A stretch of 64,000 nt of DNA from Prevotella sp. AGR2160 (GTDB lineage Bacteria > Bacteroidota > Bacteroidia > Bacteroidales > Bacteroidaceae): NCBI RefSeq assembly GCF_000424185.1, contig NZ_AUJK01000016.1, forward strand, positions 1 through 64,000, given 5' to 3'. The notes beneath the pieces were generated by a model, which worked only from the letters and a program-made list of their open reading frames with translations, was not told where the DNA came from and did no database searches. Positions 8,187 through 17,050 of the stretch are shown piece after piece. How positions within the stretch are numbered: position 1 is the stretch's first letter; every line of letters begins with the position of its first letter. Made by a program: the position numbers and the translations under genes.

Positions 8187-10498
8187 TAGTCTTTGCTTTT
8201 AGAACTTTTTTTCGTTTTTCTCGTACGACGGGGCTTTGCGGGCTTCTCCGCCTTTGTCGTCTCTTCCGTCACCTTGTCCTTGTCTACCTTCTTGTCAGCT
8301 TTTCCGTTATCGATGGCGAAGTCAAGCTGCTTACGCTCGAGGTTCGCCTTGGCGACCTTGATGCGGATAGGATCGCCGAGCTGGTAACGGTGATGGCGGC
8401 GGCGGCCGACGAGACAGAAGTTGCGCTCGTCGAAATCGTAGTAGTCATCATCGAGGTCACGCATCGGCACCATACCCTCACAGTGGTTCTCGTCGATCTC
8501 GGCATAGATACCGTAGCTCGTGATACCGCTGATATGGGCATCATAACTGTTGCCGACCTTATCACCCATGAACTCCACCATCTTATACTTGATGGAGTCA
8601 CGCTCGGCACTCTGCGCCACGAGCTCCATGTCGGAGCAGTGCTCACAGAGCATCTCGTAGTGCTTCTCGTTGGCGCTGCGACCGCCGGCCTGGTATTTCG
8701 TCAGCAGACGGTGGACCATCGTGTCGGGATAACGGCGGATCGGTGAGGTGAAATGGGTATAATAGTCGAAGGCCAGACCGAAGTGGCCGATGTTATGTAC
8801 GCTGTAGCGCGCCTTCATCATCGCACGCAGGGCCACCGTCTCAATCATCTTGCCCTCGGGCTTATTGCCGCACTCATCCATGAGCTTGTTCAGGCTGCGG
8901 GCCGTGGCACCCTTCGTAGAAGAGGAGCCGAACTTATAACCGAGTTTGACGACAAACTGCCGCAGGGTCTCAAGCTTCTGGGGATCGGGATTGTCATGGA
9001 TACGGTAGGGCAGCGTCTTCGGCTTGCGGCCCTTCTTGACCTTGCCGACACTCTCGGCGACCGTCTTGTTGGCCAGGAGCATGAACTCCTCCACGAGTTT
9101 GTTGGCATCCTTCGAGCGCTTGAAATAGCAGCGTGTGGGATGGCCCTTCTCGTCGACATCGAAATGGAGCTCCTCACGGTCAAACTTCACGGAGCCGTTC
9201 TTGAAGCGCTGCTTGCGCAACTGTTTGGCGAGGCGGTCGAGGGTAATGATCTCCGTGGCATACTCGCCCTTGTAGCCGCCGGCAGGAGCGGGAGGCGCGG
9301 GCTCTCCGGTGCCGTCGACGACACCGTTGTCCTCCAGCAACTGCTGCGCCTCCTCATAACAGAAGCGGCGGTTGGAGCGGATGATGGTATGGACGATACG
9401 GAACGCTTTCACATTGGCCTGGTCATCGAGGTTGAAGATGACGCTGTAAGCCAGCTTGTCCTCATCAGGACGGAGCGAACAGACGAAATTGCAGAGGCGC
9501 TCGGGGAGCATCGGGATCGTACGGTCGACGAGATAGATGGACGTGGCCCGCTTCTGGGCCTCCTTGTCGATGATATCGCCTTCCTTCACATAATGAGACA
9601 CATCGGCGATATGCACGCCGACCTCATAGAGCCCGTTGTCGAGTTTCTTGATCGACAGGGCATCATCGAAGTCCTTGGCATCCTTCGGGTCAATGGTACA
9701 GGTCCACGTATTGCGGCAGTCCTCGCGCTCGGCCTCATCAGCCTTCGTGATCTTCCCCGTGATCTTGTCGGCGGCCTCTTCCACCTTCTTCGGGTAGACA
9801 TAGGGCAGACCATACTGGGCGAGGATGGTATTCATCTCCACGTCGTTGTCACCGGTCTTACCGAGGACATCGACGACCTCACCGACGAGATTCTTATGTT
9901 CGGCATCCGGCCATTGCGTGATCTTCACCACGGCCTTGTCGTCGGTCTTGCCGCCCTTCAACTTCCGCTTCGGGATGAGGATATCGGTGGCGAAGGTGTT
10001 ATCGGGCGTGATGAGGAACGCCATGTCCTTGTCGACGCGCAGACGGCCGACAAACTGGTCCTTGGCATGACTGATGATCTCGATGACCTGCGCCTCACGG
10101 ATATGGTGACTGCGGCGCGCCATGAGCGATGCCTTCACATGATCGCCGTTGAGGGCGAAGAGGGAGTTGCGCTCCGAACAGAACACGGGCTTGTCGCCTT
10201 CATCGGGCTTGATGGAGTTCTTGCCGTTGGTCTTGCGGATGAAGGTCCCTTCGAAGACCTGCCCCTCGGTATTGAGTTTATAACTGTTGTCGGAGACGCG
10301 CACGAGATAGTCGTCCCATGCCATCTCCTCCATGATGTCTATCGCCAGCATCTTCAGAGGATGGGTGTTGAGCTTGAGGCTGCGGAAAATCTCCTTGAAG
10401 GAGAATGTCTTGCCGGGCTGCGTGGAGAAGAACTGCTCCAACTGCTCGGTAAGCTGCTTCTTGTTCATGCGCTTTCCGCCTTTCTTTCCTTTTCCCAT
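8186..10498 (-). CDS. rnr: Ribonuclease R
   Basis: Processive 3'-5' exoribonuclease that degrades structured RNA and takes part in RNA quality control, including of tmRNA-tagged messages. The 770-residue protein has an N-terminal winged-helix/OB region, an RNB catalytic domain with the metal-binding motif DPKDAKDFDDALS near residue 277, a C-terminal S1 domain (about 630-720), and a Lys/Arg-rich tail ending KPRRTRKTKKSSKSKD. The first 11 residues are also very basic. ATG at 10498 is used; a second ATG follows at codon 11. No clear -33/-7 promoter was found upstream, where a divergent promoter drives the epimerase gene. Confidence 0.95.
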   Translation of the reverse strand: MGKGKKGGKRMNKKQLTEQLEQFFSTQPGKTFSFKEIFRSLKLNTHPLKMLAIDIMEEMAWDDYLVRVSDNSYKLNTEGQVFEGTFIRKTNGKNSIKPDEGDKPVFCSERNSLFALNGDHVKASLMARRSHHIREAQVIEIISHAKDQFVGRLRVDKDMAFLITPDNTFATDILIPKRKLKGGKTDDKAVVKITQWPDAEHKNLVGEVVDVLGKTGDNDVEMNTILAQYGLPYVYPKKVEEAADKITGKITKADEAEREDCRNTWTCTIDPKDAKDFDDALSIKKLDNGLYEVGVHIADVSHYVKEGDIIDKEAQKRATSIYLVDRTIPMLPERLCNFVCSLRPDEDKLAYSVIFNLDDQANVKAFRIVHTIIRSNRRFCYEEAQQLLEDNGVVDGTGEPAPPAPAGGYKGEYATEIITLDRLAKQLRKQRFKNGSVKFDREELHFDVDEKGHPTRCYFKRSKDANKLVEEFMLLANKTVAESVGKVKKGRKPKTLPYRIHDNPDPQKLETLRQFVVKLGYKFGSSSTKGATARSLNKLMDECGNKPEGKMIETVALRAMMKARYSVHNIGHFGLAFDYYTHFTSPIRRYPDTMVHRLLTKYQAGGRSANEKHYEMLCEHCSDMELVAQSAERDSIKYKMVEFMGDKVGNSYDAHISGITSYGIYAEIDENHCEGMVPMRDLDDDYYDFDERNFCLVGRRRHHRYQLGDPIRIKVAKANLERKQLDFAIDNGKADKKVDKDKVTEETTKAEKPAKPRRTRKTKKSSKSKD

Positions 10499-10580
10499 AG
10501 CAGTATATTTTGGTTTCTAAAAGCAAAGAAACAAAATATTTTCCACATAGCCTTATTTTTTACAATATTTTCACAAGAAA

Positions 10581-10612
10581 TTTGCTCATCACACGGAAAA
10601 CAAGTATCTTTG
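10581..10612 (+). promoter_or_regulatory. Promoter of the epimerase-PAP2-miaB-ABC run
   Basis: TTTG (10581-10584), 20 nt, TATCTTTG (10605-10612); the ATG follows 27 nt after the -7 box. Confidence 0.8.
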
Positions 10613-10639
10613 CAAGCGGAATTCGAATTTTACACCGTA

Positions 10640-11662
10640 ATGAACATATTGATTACCGGCGCTTCCGGCTTCATCGGCTCCTTTATCGTCGAGGAAGCTC
10701 TGCGGAGGGGACTGGAGACGTGGGCTGCCGTGAGGCCGACGAGCTCCCGCCGCTACCTGCAGGACAAGCGCATCCATTTCATATCCCTCGACCTCTCCTC
10801 GGAGGAGCGGCTGGAGGAACAGCTGCGCGGACATCATTTCGACTATGTTGTCCATGCTGCCGGCGTGACGAAATGTCTACATGCCCAAGACTTCTTCAAG
10901 GTCAACACCGAGGGCACGAAGCATCTCGTCACGGCCCTGCTCAGACTGGGCATGCCCATGAAGCGTTTCGTCTACATGAGTTCGCTGAGCATCTTCGGGG
11001 CTATCCGTGAGCAGCAGCCTTACCAGGAGATCGAGCCTACCGACACGCCACAGCCGAACACGGCCTACGGCCGCAGCAAGCTCGCCGCCGAACAATGGCT
11101 CGACGCTACCGCCGCCGAGCTGAAGGCGAAGGGTGAGGCTGACCGGTTCCCCTACGTCATCCTCCGTCCCACGGGCGTCTACGGACCCCGGGAGAAAGAC
11201 TATTTCATGATGGCGAAATCCATCAAGGAACATACCGACTTCGCTGTCGGCTTCAAGCGTCAGGACATCACCTTCGTCTATGTCACCGATGTCGTCCAGG
11301 CCGTCTTCCTCGCCCTTGACCACGGACAGACGGGCAGCCGCTATTTCCTCTCCGACGGGGAGGTATACCAGAGCAGCGCCTTCAGCGACTATATCCATGA
11401 CGAGCTCGGACGGCCCTGGTGGATCAGGATCACGGCACCGCTGTGGCTGCTCCGCCTCATCACCTGGTGCGGTGAGCTGAAAGGCCAGTTGACGAAAAGC
11501 ATGACGGTGCTCAACAACGACAAGTACAACATTCTCAAGCAACGCAACTGGCGCTGTGACATCCGGCCCGCCATCGACGAACTCGGCTACAAGCCGCAGG
11601 TGTTGCTCCGTGAGGGGGTCCACAAGGCCATCAGCTGGTATAAGGAGGCAGGATGGCTATGA
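10640..11662 (+). CDS. NAD-dependent epimerase/dehydratase family protein
   Basis: A short-chain, extended-type Rossmann enzyme of 340 residues. The dinucleotide-binding motif GASGFIGSFI is at residues 7-16 and the catalytic YxxxK is seen in TAYGRSKLAAEQW (about 146-158), with the partner Ser in YMSSLS. The substrate cannot be told from sequence; sugar nucleotide, dihydroflavonol-like or lipid-linked substrates are possible. It overlaps the PAP2 gene by 10 nt, implying coupled translation and a related job. The frame is open far upstream, antisense to rnr, but the ATG at 10640 starts exactly at the Rossmann strand MNILITG and follows a consensus promoter. Confidence 0.88.
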   Translation: MNILITGASGFIGSFIVEEALRRGLETWAAVRPTSSRRYLQDKRIHFISLDLSSEERLEEQLRGHHFDYVVHAAGVTKCLHAQDFFKVNTEGTKHLVTALLRLGMPMKRFVYMSSLSIFGAIREQQPYQEIEPTDTPQPNTAYGRSKLAAEQWLDATAAELKAKGEADRFPYVILRPTGVYGPREKDYFMMAKSIKEHTDFAVGFKRQDITFVYVTDVVQAVFLALDHGQTGSRYFLSDGEVYQSSAFSDYIHDELGRPWWIRITAPLWLLRLITWCGELKGQLTKSMTVLNNDKYNILKQRNWRCDIRPAIDELGYKPQVLLREGVHKAISWYKEAGWL

Positions 11663-12627
11663 GACGGATCCTTGATATCTTCAGAATCAACCCGCAACCG
11701 AAGAAAGGGCTCATCGCCATCGAATGGCTCACCATCGCCTACATGGCTTTCACCTTCTGCATCATGCTCTTCTGCTGGACGAAGGTGGTGAACCCGCGGG
11801 CAATGATCATGGGTCGCCTGAACATCCTCTTCACGACCCTCGCCCTGTGGCTCGTCTACCGCATGATCCCCTGTCGCTTCACCTATGCCATGCGCGTCAT
11901 CTGTTCCCTGCTGGCCCTCGCCTGGTGGTATTCGGACACGTATGAGCTGAACCGGATGTTTCCGAGTTTCGACTATCTCGTGGCCTCATGGGAACAGTCG
12001 CTCTTCGGGTTCCAGCCGGCCCTCGTCTTCGCGAAGAACTTCCCGTCGGCCATCATCAGTGAGCAGCTCGACTGCGGATACTTCATGTATTACCCGCTGA
12101 TCGTCTTCACCGTGGCCGTCTACATGATCTTCCGGCATGAGGAGTTCCACCGCGTGGGATTCATCATCCTCGCGGGGTTCTTCCTCTATTATGTCGTGTT
12201 CATTTTCTTCCCCGTCGTAGGTCCCACCTATTATTATGATGCCATAGGAACGGACCAGATCGCACAGGGAATCTTCCCCGACCTCGGCAACTATTTCAAC
12301 AGTCACAACGACTGCCTGGACATGCCGGGATGGAAAGACGGACTCTTCTACCACCTCGTGGAAGATGCCAAGGCAGCGGGAGAACGGCCCACGGCAGCCT
12401 TCCCGAGCAGCCACGTGAGCATCAGCACCCTCTGCATGCTCCTCCTGCTCCGTCTGCATAACAAGCGTGTCGTTCTCGTGGCGCTGCCTTTCTACCTCTG
12501 TCTCTGCCTGGCGACAGTATATATCCAGGCCCATTATGCCATTGACGCCATTGCCGGTTTCCTTACCGCCATTCCCGTCTACGGCATCCTTTTATTAACA
12601 ACGAAAAAGATCAAAACGCATGACTAA
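11653..12627 (+). CDS. PAP2-superfamily membrane protein (phosphatase or lipid head-group transferase)
   Basis: 324 residues with about six membrane segments. The phosphatase-superfamily motifs are clear: AAFPSSHVS (His acting as catalytic acid, about residue 255) and, 46 residues later, HYAIDAIAG (nucleophile His and Asp). The layout, with motifs in the C-terminal half and a long N-terminal membrane part, fits the PAP2_3/Aur1-like branch that includes inositol-phosphoceramide synthases as well as lipid phosphatases. Which of the two it is cannot be decided here. It overlaps the epimerase gene by 10 nt and miaB by 8 nt. Confidence 0.8.
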   Translation: MAMRRILDIFRINPQPKKGLIAIEWLTIAYMAFTFCIMLFCWTKVVNPRAMIMGRLNILFTTLALWLVYRMIPCRFTYAMRVICSLLALAWWYSDTYELNRMFPSFDYLVASWEQSLFGFQPALVFAKNFPSAIISEQLDCGYFMYYPLIVFTVAVYMIFRHEEFHRVGFIILAGFFLYYVVFIFFPVVGPTYYYDAIGTDQIAQGIFPDLGNYFNSHNDCLDMPGWKDGLFYHLVEDAKAAGERPTAAFPSSHVSISTLCMLLLLRLHNKRVVLVALPFYLCLCLATVYIQAHYAIDAIAGFLTAIPVYGILLLTTKKIKTHD

Positions 12628-13951
12628 GAAATTATACATCGAGACTTACGGCTGCCAGATGAATGTCGCCGACAGTGAGGTCGTGGCCTCCGTGATGAAG
12701 ATGGCCGGTTACGACATCTGCGACAACGAGGATGACGCCGACGCTGTCTTCCTCAACACCTGCAGCGTTCGTGAGAACGCGGAGAACAAGATCTACCACC
12801 GTCTCGACACCCTCCACGCCGAACAGAAGAAGGGCCGCAAGCTCATCCTCGGTGTCCTCGGCTGTATGGCTGAGCGCGTAAAGGACGACCTCATCCAAAA
12901 TCATTATGCCAATCTCGTCTGTGGCCCCGACGCTTATCTCGACCTGCCGGAGATGATCGCGCAGTGTGAGCTCGGCCATAACGCCGTCAACACCGAACTG
13001 TCGACGACGGAGACCTACCGCAATGTCGTGCCGCAGCGCATCGGCGGCAGCCATGTCAGCGGCTTCGTATCGATCATGCGTGGTTGCAACAATTTCTGCC
13101 ATTACTGCATCGTGCCCTATACCCGCGGCCGTGAGCGCTCGCGTGACGTGGAGAGTATTCTCAAGGAAGTACAGGACCTCCACGACAGAGGCTATAAGGA
13201 GGTCACGCTCCTCGGACAGAATGTCAACAGCTACGGTCTGCTGCCCAACGGTCAGCGGCCGGAGAACGGCACGTCCTTCGCCGAGCTCCTCCGTAAGGTC
13301 GCCCGCCTCGTGCCCGACATGCGCGTTCGCTTCACCACCTCGAACCCCGAGGATATGAGTGAGGACATCCTTCACGCCATCGCCGAGGAGCCCAATCTCT
13401 GCAACCATATCCATTTCCCCGCGCAGAGCGGCAGCGACAAGATCCTGAAGCTCATGAACCGCAAGTATACGCGCGAGCAGTATCTCGCCAAGGTCGACGC
13501 CATCCGCCGCATCATCCCCGGCTGCGGACTGACGACGGATATCTTCGTGGGCTATCACGATGAGACGGAGGAGGATCACCAGCAGACCCTCGACCTCGTC
13601 CGCACGGTGGGCTACGACAGCGCTTTCATGTTCAAATACAGTGAGCGCCCCGGCACCTATGCCGCCAAGCACCTCCCCGACAATGTCCCCGAGGACGTGA
13701 AGATCCGCCGCCTCAACGAGCTCATCCATCTGCAGACGGCCATCAGCGCAGAAGTGAACAAGAAGGATGAGGGCAAGGAGTTTGTCATCCTCATCGAGGG
13801 CTTCAGCAAGCGTTCCCGTCAGCAGCTCATGGGCCGTACGGAACAGAACAAGGCCGTGGTCATCGACAAGGGCAACCACCACATCGGTGACTTTGTAAAG
13901 GTAAGAATCACGGGGTCCACGTCAGCAACATTATTCGGTGAAGAGGTATGA
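12620..13951 (+). CDS. miaB: tRNA-2-methylthio-N6-dimethylallyladenosine synthase
   Basis: Radical-SAM methylthiotransferase that modifies A37 of tRNAs reading UNN codons. The 443-residue protein shows the three UPF0004 cysteines (12, 48 and 82), the radical-SAM cluster Cx3Cx2C at 156, 160 and 163 (GCNNFCHYC), and a C-terminal TRAM domain. IETYGCQMN near the N-terminus is diagnostic for MiaB rather than RimO. It overlaps the upstream PAP2 gene by 8 nt and the downstream exporter gene by 4 nt. Confidence 0.96.
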   Translation: MTKKLYIETYGCQMNVADSEVVASVMKMAGYDICDNEDDADAVFLNTCSVRENAENKIYHRLDTLHAEQKKGRKLILGVLGCMAERVKDDLIQNHYANLVCGPDAYLDLPEMIAQCELGHNAVNTELSTTETYRNVVPQRIGGSHVSGFVSIMRGCNNFCHYCIVPYTRGRERSRDVESILKEVQDLHDRGYKEVTLLGQNVNSYGLLPNGQRPENGTSFAELLRKVARLVPDMRVRFTTSNPEDMSEDILHAIAEEPNLCNHIHFPAQSGSDKILKLMNRKYTREQYLAKVDAIRRIIPGCGLTTDIFVGYHDETEEDHQQTLDLVRTVGYDSAFMFKYSERPGTYAAKHLPDNVPEDVKIRRLNELIHLQTAISAEVNKKDEGKEFVILIEGFSKRSRQQLMGRTEQNKAVVIDKGNHHIGDFVKVRITGSTSATLFGEEV

Positions 13952-15789
13952 AAGAATTTTTAAAGGTTTTACGGCGCTTTGTACCACCCTACAAGAAGTA
14001 TCTGGTACTGTCCATCATCTTCAATATCCTGTCGGCATTCCTGAATATCTTCTCGTTTGCCGCCCTGATACCGATCCTGCAGATCCTTTTTCAGGTAGAC
14101 GGCGGTCTGCGGGCCACGGTGCTCGAGCCGTGGTCGCTGAGCAAGGAAGTGCTGCAGAACAATATGTCGTATTACGTCCAGGAGATGATCATCGAAACGA
14201 GTGCCACGACGACACTCCTCGTCATCGGTCTCTTCCTGGCCTTTATGACCTTTCTGAAGACGGGTGCCTATTTCCTTTCTTCCGCGTTCATCATCCCCAT
14301 CCGCACGGGTGTCGTCCGCGATATCCGCAACCAACTGTATAAGAAGATCACGTCGCTGTCGCTGAGTTTCTTCAGTGAGGAGCGCAAAGGCGATATCATC
14401 GCCCGCATGAGCGGCGATGTCGGTGAGGTGGAGAACAGCATCATGTCGAGTCTCGACATGCTCTTCAAGAATCCCATCCTCATCATGATCTATTTCGGTA
14501 CCCTTCTTCTGATCTCCTGGCAGCTGACGCTCTTCACCATCCTCTTCGTGCCGATATTCGGTTCTCTCATGGGGCGCATCGGCAGGATGCTGAAAGCCTC
14601 GAGCCTCGACGCGCAGAAGTTGTGGAGCGACACGATGAGTCAGGTGGAGGAGACGCTCGGCGGCCTGCGCATCATCAAGGCCTTCTGCGCTGAGGAGAAG
14701 ATGAACGACCGCTTCGACAAGACGAACAGCGGCTACCGTAACCTCATCATGAAGGTGAATATCCGTCAGCAGATGGCACACCCGATGAGTGAGTTCCTCG
14801 GTACGATCATGATCATCGTCGTACTCTGGGTCGGTGGTATCCTCGTGCTCAACTACTCCGCCCTCGACGGTCCGATCTTCATCTACTATCTCGTGATGCT
14901 CTACAGTATCATCAACCCGTTGAAGGAATTCTCCAAGGCCAGCTACAACATCCCCAAGGGCCTCGCCTCCATGGAGCGCATCGACAAGATCCTGAAGGCG
15001 GAGATCGAGATTCAGGAGAAGCCGAATCCCGTACATGTCTCCTCTTTCGAGCATCAGATCGAGTTCCGTCATGTCTCCTTCGCCTATACCGACGAGAAGG
15101 AAGGCGAGCTGAAATACGTGCTGCGTGACATCAACCTAGTCATTCCGAAAGGAAAGACGGTGGCACTGGTAGGCCAGAGCGGCAGTGGCAAGTCGACGCT
15201 CGTCGACCTCATTCCCCGCTATTATGACGTGCAGGAGGGTGAGGTGCTCATCGACGGTGTCAATGTCAAGGACCTCGGCATCCATGACCTCCGCTCCCTC
15301 ATCGGCAATGTCAACCAAGAGGCTATCCTCTTCAACGACACCTTTTATAATAACATCACGTTCGGCAACGACAAGGCCACGAAGGAGGATGTCATCCGCG
15401 CCGCGAAGATCGCCAATGCCTACGACTTCATCATGGCGACGGAGAAAGGCTTCGACACGAATATCGGCGACCGTGGCGGCCGCCTCTCCGGTGGTCAGCG
15501 CCAGCGCGTGAGCATCGCCCGTGCCATCCTGAAGAATCCGCCGATCCTCATCCTCGACGAGGCGACATCGGCCCTCGATACGGAGAGTGAGCGCCTCGTG
15601 CAGGACGCCCTGGAGAAACTCATGAAGACGCGCACCACCGTCGCCGTGGCCCACCGTCTCTCCACCATCAAGAATGCCGACGAGATCTGTGTCCTCCATG
15701 AGGGCTGCATCGTCGAGCGTGGCACCCATGACGAGCTCGTGAAGCTCAACGGCGTCTACAAGCGCCTGCACGACATGCAGGAAATATAA
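13948..15789 (+). CDS. ABC transporter, fused permease and ATPase (MsbA-like)
   Basis: A 613-residue half-transporter of type IV exporter fold. Six transmembrane helices occupy about residues 15-330. The nucleotide-binding domain has Walker A GQSGSGKST (about 409-417), signature LSGGQRQR (about 514), Walker B ILILDEATSALD and switch His in VAHRLS. It should act as a homodimer in the inner membrane. Its position directly before an LpxL-like acyltransferase makes lipid A export (MsbA role) the best guess, but peptide or drug export cannot be excluded. The ATG overlaps the miaB stop (ATGA). Confidence 0.88.
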   Translation: MKEFLKVLRRFVPPYKKYLVLSIIFNILSAFLNIFSFAALIPILQILFQVDGGLRATVLEPWSLSKEVLQNNMSYYVQEMIIETSATTTLLVIGLFLAFMTFLKTGAYFLSSAFIIPIRTGVVRDIRNQLYKKITSLSLSFFSEERKGDIIARMSGDVGEVENSIMSSLDMLFKNPILIMIYFGTLLLISWQLTLFTILFVPIFGSLMGRIGRMLKASSLDAQKLWSDTMSQVEETLGGLRIIKAFCAEEKMNDRFDKTNSGYRNLIMKVNIRQQMAHPMSEFLGTIMIIVVLWVGGILVLNYSALDGPIFIYYLVMLYSIINPLKEFSKASYNIPKGLASMERIDKILKAEIEIQEKPNPVHVSSFEHQIEFRHVSFAYTDEKEGELKYVLRDINLVIPKGKTVALVGQSGSGKSTLVDLIPRYYDVQEGEVLIDGVNVKDLGIHDLRSLIGNVNQEAILFNDTFYNNITFGNDKATKEDVIRAAKIANAYDFIMATEKGFDTNIGDRGGRLSGGQRQRVSIARAILKNPPILILDEATSALDTESERLVQDALEKLMKTRTTVAVAHRLSTIKNADEICVLHEGCIVERGTHDELVKLNGVYKRLHDMQEI

Positions 15790-15802
15790 TTCATCGATCC
15801 CA

Positions 15803-15831
15803 TTGTAGGTGGCCGTCCTATTGCGGCCACG
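15803..15831 (+). repeat. Diverged R1-like repeat arm
   Basis: TTGTAGGTGGCCGTCCTATT and following GCGGCCACG resemble the R1 arms at 28547-28657 and 41127-41155 with several changes. It lies in the 50-nt gap between the exporter and acyltransferase genes. Confidence 0.4.
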
Positions 15832-15839
15832 CAAGGAAG

Positions 15840-16784
15840 ATGGGGATAAACAATAGAATATTAGAAACTGTGGTATATTATTTCTTTTATCTCATCAGTC
15901 TGCTGCCGTTGCGGTTGCTGTATCTGCTCGCCGACATTGAATGTTTCTTTGTCAAGGACGTGATCAGATACCGGCGGGGCATCGTGCGCCGTAACCTCGT
16001 CTCCTCCTTCCCCGAGAAGGACCTCCGGGAGATCAAGGTCATTGAGAAAAGATTCTACCATTGGTTCTGCGACTATTTCTTCGAGACCATCAAACTCCTC
16101 AGCATCAGCGAGGAGGAACTGCGCCGCCGCTTCACCATCGTCAACAACGACCTTGTCGCGGACAGTCTGACGAAAGGACAGAATGTCGCCGCCATCCTCG
16201 GACATTACTGCAACTGGGAGTGGCTCTCCTGCGTAGGTATTGAACTCCCCGACAACTGTGTGACGGGAATGATCTATCACCCGTTGCGCAACAAGGCTTT
16301 CGATGATCTCTTCCGCCGCATCCGCTCCCGTGAGCGCCATGCCGTGGCTATCCCGAAGAAGGATATCCTTCGCCATCTCATTGACTACCGCCGCCGTGGT
16401 ATCCCCAACATCTTCGGTTATATCTCCGACCAGGGGCCGAAATGGGAGAATATCCATCTGTGGCTACCCTTCCTCAATCATCCCGAGACACCCGTCTTCA
16501 CTGGTGGCGAGAAGATTATGCGGAAAATGCACAACAAGGTGGTCTATGTAGAGATGAGCCGTCCGCACCGCGGCTATTACACCTGTACATACCGGCTCCT
16601 CGCCGATGATGCCGCTACACTTCCCGAGAACGAGATCACGCGCCGCTTCTTCCGGCATCTTGAGGCAACCATCCGCCGTGAGCCCGCCTATTATCTCTGG
16701 ACCCATAACCGCTGGAAGCGGACGAAGGAGGAGTTCGACCGCCGCTTTACCATTGTACACGGGAAAGTGGTTGAGAAAAGATAA
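15840..16784 (+). CDS. LpxL/HtrB-family lipid A acyltransferase
   Basis: Transfers an acyl chain to lipid A (or a related glycolipid) at the inner membrane. The 314-residue protein has one N-terminal membrane segment and the catalytic HX4E motif in LGHYCNWEWL (His about residue 122). A later DQGPKWENI matches the family's substrate-binding block. Bacteroidales usually carry one such enzyme, which explains their tetra/penta-acylated lipid A. It starts 50 nt after the exporter gene and precedes the glycosyltransferase block, so the context is LPS synthesis. Confidence 0.88.
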   Translation: MGINNRILETVVYYFFYLISLLPLRLLYLLADIECFFVKDVIRYRRGIVRRNLVSSFPEKDLREIKVIEKRFYHWFCDYFFETIKLLSISEEELRRRFTIVNNDLVADSLTKGQNVAAILGHYCNWEWLSCVGIELPDNCVTGMIYHPLRNKAFDDLFRRIRSRERHAVAIPKKDILRHLIDYRRRGIPNIFGYISDQGPKWENIHLWLPFLNHPETPVFTGGEKIMRKMHNKVVYVEMSRPHRGYYTCTYRLLADDAATLPENEITRRFFRHLEATIRREPAYYLWTHNRWKRTKEEFDRRFTIVHGKVVEKR

Positions 16785-16809
16785 AATGATTTCTCCTTAT
16801 TTTATTACA

Positions 16810-16841
16810 TTTGGATATATCAATTATTATTAGTACCTTTG
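16810..16841 (+). promoter_or_regulatory. Strong orphan promoter
   Basis: TTTG (16810-16813), 20 nt, TACCTTTG (16834-16841), a perfect consensus. The only frame directly behind it is the 22-codon one at 16866-16934; the next full gene is over 200 nt away and has its own -7 box. Confidence 0.7.
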
Positions 16842-16865
16842 TACCGTTAATAATAAGATATACCA

Positions 16866-16934
16866 ATGGCAAGACCAAGATTGCACCCTTCATCATCTTC
16901 TTTCGACGAATTGAACATTTTAATGGAACCATAG
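16866..16934 (+). CDS. Possible 22-residue peptide or broken gene start
   Basis: ATG at 16866 opens MARPRLHPSSSSFDELNILM and ends after two more residues at TAG (16932-16934). It sits 25 nt behind a perfect promoter. It could be a leader peptide, a small functional peptide, or the first codons of a gene lost when the glycosyltransferase block was rearranged. A second tiny frame (10 codons, MTKIFRRYRK) follows at 16940. I do not recognise either. No clear ribosome-binding site is seen, but Bacteroidetes rarely use one. Confidence 0.3.
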   Translation: MARPRLHPSSSSFDELNILMEP

Positions 16935-16952
16935 AAATAATGACTAAAATTT

Positions 16953-16983
16953 TTCGGAGATACAGAAAATAGCTGTAACTTTG
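16953..16983 (+). promoter_or_regulatory. Promoter of the first glycosyltransferase gene
   Basis: TAACTTTG (16976-16983) with TTCG (16953-16956) 19 nt upstream; leader of about 60 nt to the ATG at 17051. Base composition becomes clearly more A/T-rich from here to about 18.9 kb. Confidence 0.55.
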
Positions 16984-17050
16984 TAACAATAAAAATGTTC
17001 CTATAACCATACGGAGAGGAAAATCAATAATAGAATAAACCAATCATAAA

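Noticed and set aside
8753-10639. Very long plus-strand open frame in front of the epimerase
   Set aside because: It is antisense to rnr, whose catalytic motifs are clear; long opposite-strand frames are common in this GC-rich codon usage. Only 10640-11662 is real.
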